From the IMG/VR virus record IMGVR_UViG_3300042868_013613, positions 1 to 37,125 of that record: 37,125 nucleotides of DNA. One strand, written 5' to 3'. Below, piece by piece: positions 25,262 to 30,940 of the stretch. The stretch's first letter is position 1. Every line of letters starts with the position of its first letter. Source of the stretch: a virus. Under the pieces are notes generated by a model. It saw only the letters and a program-made list of their open reading frames with translations. It ran no database searches and was not told the origin of the DNA. Both the position numbers and the translations under genes were made by a program.

Positions 25262-26038
25262 TTAATATGCAGTTGTTGGAACATTATCTGGGCCGAAATA
25301 AAGTTGCCTGACAAGTTCTTTAGCCCTTATTGTAATAGTTCCATTTCTAAAAAGTTGTCTGTTGGTAGCATCATCAGATGATTTAATATCATTGCACATT
25401 ACATCATAAAGCATTCTGACTGGTTCAACATTATCAGTTCTCATTCTTAAGATGTTGTTTCTTGCAGTAGTTCCTAAGTTTGTTACAGTCACTCCTGCGC
25501 CAACATCATTGTACATTCTGATAAATGCTTCAGCCGCTAAACCTGATGCTGGCAGAGAAGGAGCAGATATATCAGGATCGTGTGTGTCACTCCATAAATT
25601 GTTAAACTCATTAGTTACAGTTGTAACATAAGTAGACAATATATTGTTGTGATCAACTGTAAAGTGCTGAGGATTTAATGTAAACTTGTTGCAAATTGGA
25701 CAAGTGTCAACAATCCACATCCTTCTATGCTTTCTAAGAACAGACAATACTATTCTTGTTGCTTCTTGAGTGACTCTTTCCGTTGTTTCAATATTGTCTG
25801 CACCAACAGAAATATCAATGGTCAATGAGTGTTCAAATTCTTGAAGTCCAAAAGCAATATCTTTCAGTGGTGAACTTGAGCCTTTAAAAGTGAAAGAAAT
25901 TCCATTAGGCTTTACTGCTTGCTCGCCAATATAAAATCCGGTGACAGGTCTATCAAAAATAACTAATTGGTTTTTAGCATTTTTAGGTAACTCGTGATAT
26001 AAAATACCACGCAAGGTATCATAAACTTTTTCAAGCAT
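25262..26038 (-). CDS. Candidate tail terminator / neck protein with CxxC-H-H insertion
   Basis: A 258-residue protein. The first half has the alternating pattern of tail-terminator (tail completion) proteins: a helix, FGLQEFEHSLTIDISVGADN (64-83), then a long RVTQEATRIVLSVLRKH helix. Directly afterwards C113, C116, H125 and H130 (TCPICNKFTLNPQHFTVDH) could bind zinc. The C-terminal half has a NDIKSSDDATNRQLF segment of unknown role. The ATG has an AGGTGA Shine-Dalgarno sequence. Placement directly after the DUF1320-like connector and before tail genes is the classical terminator position; the family call is an inference. Confidence 0.55.
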   Translation of the reverse strand: MLEKVYDTLRGILYHELPKNAKNQLVIFDRPVTGFYIGEQAVKPNGISFTFKGSSSPLKDIAFGLQEFEHSLTIDISVGADNIETTERVTQEATRIVLSVLRKHRRMWIVDTCPICNKFTLNPQHFTVDHNNILSTYVTTVTNEFNNLWSDTHDPDISAPSLPASGLAAEAFIRMYNDVGAGVTVTNLGTTARNNILRMRTDNVEPVRMLYDVMCNDIKSSDDATNRQLFRNGTITIRAKELVRQLYFGPDNVPTTAY

Positions 26039-26048
26039 AATATGTCAC

Positions 26049-26543
26049 CTATTGATTTTGACCCTTGGATCTTTTGCCTTCAGTAGGATTTATAGAAATA
26101 CCTCTCAGCGTAGACCTAACGAATCTGTCACCTCTAAGATTTCTTTGTCCAAATAATCTAATCTCACCATTTTGAATACGAACAATTTGGTTTTGTGCAA
26201 AATCAAACCTAACTTTTTGAGCTTCGGAATATTGTTGATCTGAACCTTGTAATGCTTGCATATAAAACATTTGTGCTGCTAAGATTGCACATATAACTGG
26301 AACTGGATGAGGGTAAGATACATCTCCACCCATATTTACTTGTTTAAGCGGGACATCATAAATTGTTGCCAAACTAGCATCAATATCTGCAGAAGCTTGT
26401 TGAATAAAGAAATCAATATTTATATTAGACGCAGACTCAGGAGTAGGATTTCTAAAATTAGGCACAGGATTATCGCCTTCTGTTACAACGTTAGGCGGCA
26501 AATATTGTTTCACGTCACTTACTGAACAATAAGATCTAGGCAT
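26049..26543 (-). CDS. DUF1320/gp36-like head-tail connector (head completion) protein
   Basis: The 164-residue protein begins with the typical YCSVSDVKQYLPP segment. Helices follow with IQQASADIDASLATIYDVPL (47-66) and VPVICAILAAQMFYMQ. This matches the connector pattern of helix, As-x-x-IdxxLa-x-x-Y-xvPl and a hydrophobic helix seen in Mu gp36 and DUF1320 proteins. The C-terminus is basic and extended. Such proteins form a ring under the portal. The ATG overlaps the preceding stop as TAATG and has a GGAG Shine-Dalgarno sequence. Confidence 0.72.
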   Translation of the reverse strand: MPRSYCSVSDVKQYLPPNVVTEGDNPVPNFRNPTPESASNINIDFFIQQASADIDASLATIYDVPLKQVNMGGDVSYPHPVPVICAILAAQMFYMQALQGSDQQYSEAQKVRFDFAQNQIVRIQNGEIRLFGQRNLRGDRFVRSTLRGISINPTEGKRSKGQNQ

Positions 26544-27220
26544 TATACTTCTCCAGATTGAGGATTGAGATATTTTGGTTCATAATCGATACCTTGCTCT
26601 TCGTGAATAAATCCCATTTTTACGGCATTTTTCCTCTCAATGAGTGTAAAAACGTTAGTTTCTTCTAACTCATTTGCTGAAGTTGCCCCGGATGAAACAA
26701 ATCTTGGAAAATCTATATCGATATCTCTGTATCCACCAACTTGTGCGTTAAAAACTTCTACCGCATCAGGTGCATACAAACTTCCTTGCAATCTATTGAT
26801 TTTTTGCCCGATTGCTTTTGTTACATTTGTTGCCATTACAAATCCACCTTGCTTGTGTGCATACTCACACGCTTTATCAATGGTGAGATTTTTTGGCATT
26901 GGTTTTGTGAGCCTGTATATGAAGAGAGACTCTTTATCCCTACAAATATACGTTTGACCAGGAACGACAGCAATATCCATTTTTTGTTCAATAGACATTT
27001 GCTGTGCTTTTAATCCGACAGAAGGATCATCTTCTGAAAGTATTCCTACTATGTCAAGCCCATTAATGATTGCTGATGTAAGAATAGATTTTATGGTTGA
27101 ATCTAAATAATCTACATTTGCAAACTGTTCTTCTTTGTCGATGAATATGCAAAGATCTACTCGTAAAACATTTTTACGAATAGCAACACATTCTTTAGCA
27201 GTTTTGTACCAAGGAGACAT
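26543..27220 (-). CDS. PHP-fold-like protein lacking metal ligands, in the head-tail module
   Basis: The 225-residue protein follows the motif order of PHP phosphoesterases, but the metal-binding residues are gone. DLCIFI (22-27) stands for DLHxHT, SEDD (62-65) for TDHD, and VPGQT (86-90) for PGxE. ATN (130-132) after AHKQGG stands for AHP, and SSGATSANELEE (176-187) for SDAH. Non-catalytic landmarks remain: NGLDIVGI before SEDD, PDAVEVFNAQ (151-160) for the xxIEVyN strand, and the closing FTLIE. It therefore looks like a fold reused without hydrolase activity, perhaps as a virion or assembly protein. It lies directly upstream of the connector gene, with a TAATG overlap. The fold assignment is by eye and needs structural confirmation. 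Confidence 0.6.
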   Translation of the reverse strand: MSPWYKTAKECVAIRKNVLRVDLCIFIDKEEQFANVDYLDSTIKSILTSAIINGLDIVGILSEDDPSVGLKAQQMSIEQKMDIAVVPGQTYICRDKESLFIYRLTKPMPKNLTIDKACEYAHKQGGFVMATNVTKAIGQKINRLQGSLYAPDAVEVFNAQVGGYRDIDIDFPRFVSSGATSANELEETNVFTLIERKNAVKMGFIHEEQGIDYEPKYLNPQSGEV

Positions 27221-27257
27221 AATAGATTTTTCTCAAGTAAACCTTTTTGTTCCTTGA

Positions 27258-27812
27258 TTATCTTTTATTTCCACAGTCTGGGCAGAACTTTTCCATTCCA
27301 GGGAAACTATATCCGCATTCAGTGCAAAATTTCGGCATTTGAGCGGTGCCACATTTTAAACAAAATTTAGCATCTTTGGGAAGATTGTACATGCAGTCTT
27401 TGTTCAAGCAATTCTTAAACAATTGTTCTTCAGCTTGCTTACGTTCAGCAGTACCATCCATTTCATCAAGTTCATTTATCAATGCTTCAAAGTTAACATT
27501 ATTTGGTGAGATATTTAATTTTTCTTCTTCTACGAGAGAATTTGACTCGTACTGCTCTTCAGGTTCAAAACTTTCAGAGAGAGGCCTTTTTTCTGCCCAT
27601 TTTTTGAATTCTGGACTGTCGAAGACGCTACGCTTGGGTTCAGCACTAACTGCGCCAAATTCATCGATTTTCAGGTCAATTTCTTGGTCTTGCATTACCC
27701 TTTCGTCCCCAAGAACTGTATGCCCAAACTTATTTACCTTTGGTTTAGGCATATCTTCTCGAAATGGGTTTGTGAATGATGCTCTTAGGGATTTGATTTG
27801 TTCTTCGTCCAT
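27258..27812 (-). CDS. C-terminal double zinc-ribbon protein
   Basis: A 184-residue protein. The first 130 residues are acidic and probably disordered. The last 55 hold two zinc-ribbon units: C135/C140 with C151/C154, and C163/C166 with C177/C180 (FCLKCG, FCTECG and FCPDCG). This resembles double-zinc-ribbon (DZR) modules that mediate protein-protein or nucleic-acid contacts. It lies at the head of the connector module. A GTATAAT box is six bases before its ATG and no Shine-Dalgarno sequence is present. Its partner is unknown. Confidence 0.75.
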   Translation of the reverse strand: MDEEQIKSLRASFTNPFREDMPKPKVNKFGHTVLGDERVMQDQEIDLKIDEFGAVSAEPKRSVFDSPEFKKWAEKRPLSESFEPEEQYESNSLVEEEKLNISPNNVNFEALINELDEMDGTAERKQAEEQLFKNCLNKDCMYNLPKDAKFCLKCGTAQMPKFCTECGYSFPGMEKFCPDCGNKR

Positions 27813-27818
27813 AAGAAA

Positions 27819-27825
27819 ATTATAC
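27819..27825 (-). promoter_or_regulatory. Candidate leaderless promoter box GTATAAT, six bases before ATG
   Basis: On the minus strand GTATAAT is followed by TTTCTT and the ATG at 27812. It lies in the 12-base gap after the upstream stop. It repeats the sugar-cluster arrangement at the head of the connector module, so the box is not restricted to cargo genes. Confidence 0.55.
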
Positions 27826-28262
27826 TACTTTGCGTTCTTTTTGTCGTCTCTTCTTTCGTATTTAAAACTTACAACTTCAAAAGAATTTCCAGGCTCATCA
27901 CCACTTGCATACTCAGAAACATTGTCGGAATGACTTTCAACAGCCTGAAGTATTTTTGACATTAGTTGAGTGTCTGGTATTGGGCCGCTGTGTTTGGCCT
28001 TAATTTCCACTGCAAAACTGTGCACTGTACCGTCTTCAGTCTTTAGAGCCACACTAGGCCTTGGTCTTGCAAATGACTCTATTTTTGGGGTTTCCGTTGT
28101 GTTTATCATTGGGTTGAACATTGGCTCTTCAGATTCCATAGGTCCCATCGGTTCCATAGGATCTTCCGGAATAATAGCATCGTCTATTCTTCCAGCTAAT
28201 GCTGGGTCCACTTGTGCAACCCTGGTCTTGATATTCTCAAGAAGCTTAATCACTTTATTCAT
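27825..28262 (-). CDS. Hypothetical small acidic protein
   Basis: A 145-residue protein. It has a short N-terminal helix (VIKLLENIKTRVAQV), a low-complexity MEPMGPMESEEPMF linker (36-49) and a C-terminal beta-alpha-beta-like half ending in VVSFKYERRDDKKNAK. The ATG has AAGGAACAAG in front. It lies after a 153-base AT-rich gap, so it may head a transcription unit that includes the zinc-ribbon and connector genes. No family was recognised. Confidence 0.6.
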   Translation of the reverse strand: MNKVIKLLENIKTRVAQVDPALAGRIDDAIIPEDPMEPMGPMESEEPMFNPMINTTETPKIESFARPRPSVALKTEDGTVHSFAVEIKAKHSGPIPDTQLMSKILQAVESHSDNVSEYASGDEPGNSFEVVSFKYERRDDKKNAK

Positions 28263-28415
28263 TTTTCTTGTTCCTTACATTTAGTCCGTTATCTTACACC
28301 CATTAATTAAGGGAAGTATAATTATATATATTAATGTTAAATTTAAAGTAATTAAATTGAATTTAACAATTTAATAAATTATTTAAATTTAAATTGCAAA
28401 ATTTGGAAGAATAAT
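28263..28415. promoter_or_regulatory. AT-rich intergenic region, likely regulatory
   Basis: This is the largest non-coding gap in the window. Bases 28316-28400 are almost entirely A and T. They contain an inverted repeat (GTTAAATT at 28336-28343 with AATTTAAC at 28360-28367) and a TTAATTAA palindrome at about 28303. A plus-strand GTATAAT is present at 28316, but no gene follows it on that strand. The region probably carries the promoter for the 28262-to-26049 genes. A replication or binding site is possible but unsupported. Confidence 0.4.
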
Positions 28416-29525
28416 CTATCCTCCAGTACCAATATTCCAAATGTATCTGAAGAATCTACTTCTTCCTCCTGGCATGTTGTATTCTGGAACAACAACAGAC
28501 CTAACACCTGGGTATGTAGCAATTGGAAGTTTTTCTAACATCTTGTCAAAGTCTTCTTTGTACATAGTTGCTGTTTGTCTAAGTTGGTCTGTAAACTGAG
28601 CATCAGGATCTTCAACTAATAATCTGCGTTGTCTATTTGTCAAACTTATCAAGAGACTTCTCAAAAGATAATAAACTGCACCATAAACAATTGCTGGTTC
28701 ATAGAAAAACGGTGTTGAAATTACATTTTGATATTTTGATGCACCTGGTTGAGCATTTATTTGCTGCAATGCCATATAAAGTGCATTGTTTATGTGATCA
28801 TTTGTGAACATCTTGATACTATACGAAACTAACACATTGTCATATGAGTTTATAGAAACTGGGTCTCCATTTGTACTAATGAAATAAATGTTTCCTTTGT
28901 AATCGCATTTGTATCTCAATCCGTTTGGATAGTTGTTTCCGCCTGATAAAGGAGATTCATAGCCATCTCTGTTTTTAATTATTGGATCAAAAGTGTCATT
29001 TATCGTGGTATAAATAGGATCTGTTTCAGATAGTTGAATCATTGGATCTCTGTCGCCTTCATTAGAAGGTCCACTAATTCTTACATCTGGTCTTGGAAAA
29101 TAATTCCAATAAGGAAATGCTACTGTGGCTATGGATCTGTTTTTTCTAAAAACTGCTTCTTCATCATATATTGCTACGTTGAGCAAATGTTCAAGCTCAT
29201 ATCTGATGCTTGATTTTATCAATAGTTCATCGCCTAAAAATGGTGAACTTGTATTTAAGACTGTCCCATTTGTATCAACTTCTTGAATTCTGTAGTAACT
29301 AGTAGGAACTCCATTTGAGTCCCATCCTTCATTGATTGGAAAAGGAACAGTCTCTATTGTTGTGTATGTACCATCAAATTGGTCAGATTTTTGAATCTTG
29401 TAAAATGCTACCCCATTTGCTCCAGATCTTTCCCATTCAATAAAAATACCTGGTGTTGTTGTTGCTGTGTTGTAATATACTAAAGCGCTTTGAGTATAGG
29501 ACATTGATTGTATTTCGTCTGACAT
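28416..29525 (-). CDS. Virion structural protein with N-terminal FN3-like domain
   Basis: A 369-residue protein. Residues 14-95 read as an FN3/Ig-like strand set (GIFIEWERSGANGVAFYKIQ, then YYRIQEVDTNG). The rest is a different domain with HINNALYMALQQIN, a hydrophobic YGAVYYLLRSLLISLTNRQRRLL helix, and a basic, Gly-rich C-terminus (NMPGGRSRFFRYIW). GGAG is positioned well before the ATG. It lies upstream of the connector genes, just after a strong terminator. It is possibly a neck, portal-proximal or capsid-decoration protein; I cannot identify it further. Confidence 0.62.
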   Translation of the reverse strand: MSDEIQSMSYTQSALVYYNTATTTPGIFIEWERSGANGVAFYKIQKSDQFDGTYTTIETVPFPINEGWDSNGVPTSYYRIQEVDTNGTVLNTSSPFLGDELLIKSSIRYELEHLLNVAIYDEEAVFRKNRSIATVAFPYWNYFPRPDVRISGPSNEGDRDPMIQLSETDPIYTTINDTFDPIIKNRDGYESPLSGGNNYPNGLRYKCDYKGNIYFISTNGDPVSINSYDNVLVSYSIKMFTNDHINNALYMALQQINAQPGASKYQNVISTPFFYEPAIVYGAVYYLLRSLLISLTNRQRRLLVEDPDAQFTDQLRQTATMYKEDFDKMLEKLPIATYPGVRSVVVPEYNMPGGRSRFFRYIWNIGTGG

Positions 29526-29534
29526 ATTTTCTCC

Positions 29535-29566
29535 AAAAAAATAAGGCTATCGACAAGATAGCCTTA
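29535..29566 (-). terminator. Rho-independent terminator
   Basis: On the minus strand a perfect 10-bp stem, TAAGGCTATC with GATAGCCTTA, closes a 5-base TTGTC loop and is followed directly by seven T. It lies 22 bases after the 29588-30361 gene and just before the Shine-Dalgarno sequence of the next gene. This is the only clear intrinsic terminator seen in the window. Confidence 0.9.
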
Positions 29567-29587
29567 ATCAAGTCATACTAAGTTTTT

Positions 29588-30361
29588 CTAAACTCTTCTG
29601 ATTGAGCCCTTGTCGCTTTCAAGGTCAATTTCATTTTCTAGATCAATAGAGTCTGCAATTCCATCATCATCTGGCATATCAAGAAAATTCATGTCTCCAC
29701 CAGCAACAACTCTATCTCTATTGTAGTTAGTCATATTAACTTGTCTTACTGAAGTCCCGTCTGTTGCATTTTCTGATGCTTGAGCAACGAATGCTTTTCC
29801 TCTTCTCTCATCTCCTGAAGTTGAAGAATTTTCATTGAGATTTTTTTGTTGTCTTAGCAAGTTTTGAACCAAATTTGCATTATTGTTAACTTGTTCTGCA
29901 AATTCTTCAACAGTTAGTTCATCACCCCGAAGTTGTGCTTGTGTTTGTGCAATATCAAATGCAGTTGCATAAGATAATGAATCATTTGCATATCCTACAG
30001 TTGACACTTCGCCTTCTTTACGATATGCTTTTTCTGCATCAATTGTTTCAACTTCTAACTGCTTACCATCAACATCTACTGTTCTGAGATTATTTGCATT
30101 TTGTTGCCTAAGAAGTTCTTTCTTGCCTCTGATTGCTGCTTTTTCTTCAATAGAATCAAACTGTTCAGGGCTAATCTTTCTTAGTAAACCCATTCTGATG
30201 GAACTTCTAAGATCTTTACTTGCTTTGATTGTTTTTGGATCTTCCCATGTTAAATCAATCGCTTCAAGTGGCCCAAAATTAAGTCTAATGTCACTCACAT
30301 AATGAGGACCCATTGTTACATTTTGAACGATAAATGATTCTGGTTCTAAATTTTCTTCCAT
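29588..30361 (-). CDS. Hypothetical virion-block protein
   Basis: A 257-residue acidic protein. The first 35 residues are beta-like (YVSDIRLNFGPLEAIDL). The middle is helical (residues about 45-90, RMGLLRKISPEQFDSIEEKA). A long Gln/Asn-rich region follows (LVQNLLRQQKNLNENSS), and the C-terminus is very acidic. AAGGAT precedes the ATG. It follows the FmdB-like gene by one base, and an intrinsic terminator ends the unit. A head-associated or portal-bound role is possible, but no family was recognised. Confidence 0.6.
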   Translation of the reverse strand: MEENLEPESFIVQNVTMGPHYVSDIRLNFGPLEAIDLTWEDPKTIKASKDLRSSIRMGLLRKISPEQFDSIEEKAAIRGKKELLRQQNANNLRTVDVDGKQLEVETIDAEKAYRKEGEVSTVGYANDSLSYATAFDIAQTQAQLRGDELTVEEFAEQVNNNANLVQNLLRQQKNLNENSSTSGDERRGKAFVAQASENATDGTSVRQVNMTNYNRDRVVAGGDMNFLDMPDDDGIADSIDLENEIDLESDKGSIRRV

Positions 30362-30362
30362 A

Positions 30363-30710
30363 TTAATCCTTTTTTCTCTCTATTGGCAATGAAGTTATGC
30401 CATCTAGCCCCTCTTTTCCAGTCCACAATTCATTTGATTGAGATTCTCTCGAATTTGGGTCATAAGATTGTTTTCTCACATTTTTTTGGTCTTTAACAAA
30501 GTCTGCCATTTGCTTTCTTTTCGTTGTAGTTCCAAATTGTTTTTCTTTTGCAGATAATCCTTCTTGAATATTAAAGGAATTGAAAACTCTTTTTGCAGTT
30601 CCATCTCCACAAGGACAAGGAATTTCTGCTTTGTAATCACTAAATGAAAGTGAAATTACAAAAGTTTTAGGTTCATTTTGACAATTACAAACAAATTCAT
30701 ATCGTGGCAT
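30363..30710 (-). CDS. FmdB-like zinc-ribbon protein with CxC pairs
   Basis: A 115-residue protein starting MPRYEFVC, the classic FmdB/CxxC_CXXC_SSSS opening. The metal ligands are C8/C10 (VCNC) and C32/C34 (PCPCG). Both knuckles are therefore CxC, not the usual CxxC. AKRVFNSF then matches the family's R-x-F/L-S ending. The basic, Gln/Lys-rich C-terminal half has no recognisable domain. I chose the ATG at 30710, since family homology begins there, although the frame is open upstream. It is divergent from a second zinc-ribbon gene 52 bases away. Small FmdB-like ribbons are common in phage packaging and late regions, with no defined role. Confidence 0.75.
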   Translation of the reverse strand: MPRYEFVCNCQNEPKTFVISLSFSDYKAEIPCPCGDGTAKRVFNSFNIQEGLSAKEKQFGTTTKRKQMADFVKDQKNVRKQSYDPNSRESQSNELWTGKEGLDGITSLPIERKKD

Positions 30711-30762
30711 ATAAAGGTACTTGTACAAAATTCTATGAAATCTACAAGGGAGAAAATATAAA

Positions 30763-30939
30763 ATGAGTTCTGATTTATCTGACGCAGCGAATACACACAA
30801 AATGTATTGTGTTAAGTGTAGAACTATGGTAATGGTTACAGCACCAAAGAGAGTTGTAATGAAATCCAGCAGACACGCTCTTCAAGGGAAGTGTCCTCAT
30901 TGTTCTTGCTCAACATTCAAAATTACAAAAGCAGAGTAA
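30763..30939 (+). CDS. DUF5679-like small zinc-ribbon protein
   Basis: A 58-residue ORF: MSSDLSDAANTHK, then YCVKCRTM, KRVVMKSSRHALQGKCPHC and STFKITKAE. The CxxC pairs (CVKC and CPHC) and the intervening basic hairpin match the DUF5679 pattern found in archaeal and viral small proteins. AAGGGAGA lies 10-12 bases before the ATG. The stop is followed one base later by the ATG of the 857-residue gene, so the two are probably cotranscribed. Function is unknown. Confidence 0.72.
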   Translation: MSSDLSDAANTHKMYCVKCRTMVMVTAPKRVVMKSSRHALQGKCPHCSCSTFKITKAE

Positions 30940-30940
30940 T

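Noticed and set aside
26543-26549. GTATAAT overlapping the start of the connector gene on the minus strand
   Set aside because: It arises from a Val codon followed by the TAATG stop/start overlap, its spacing to ATG is wrong, and a GGAG Shine-Dalgarno sequence is present.
27346-28284. Plus-strand open frames (27346-27933 and 27970-28284) opposite the zinc-ribbon and acidic-protein genes
   Set aside because: The minus-strand frames carry clear zinc-ribbon Cys sets and sensible start signals. The opposite frames are Ser/Leu-rich complements without motifs.
28316-28322. Plus-strand GTATAAT in the AT-rich gap as a promoter
   Set aside because: No plus-strand gene lies downstream; the following frame closes after a few codons. 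It is probably chance in A/T-rich DNA.
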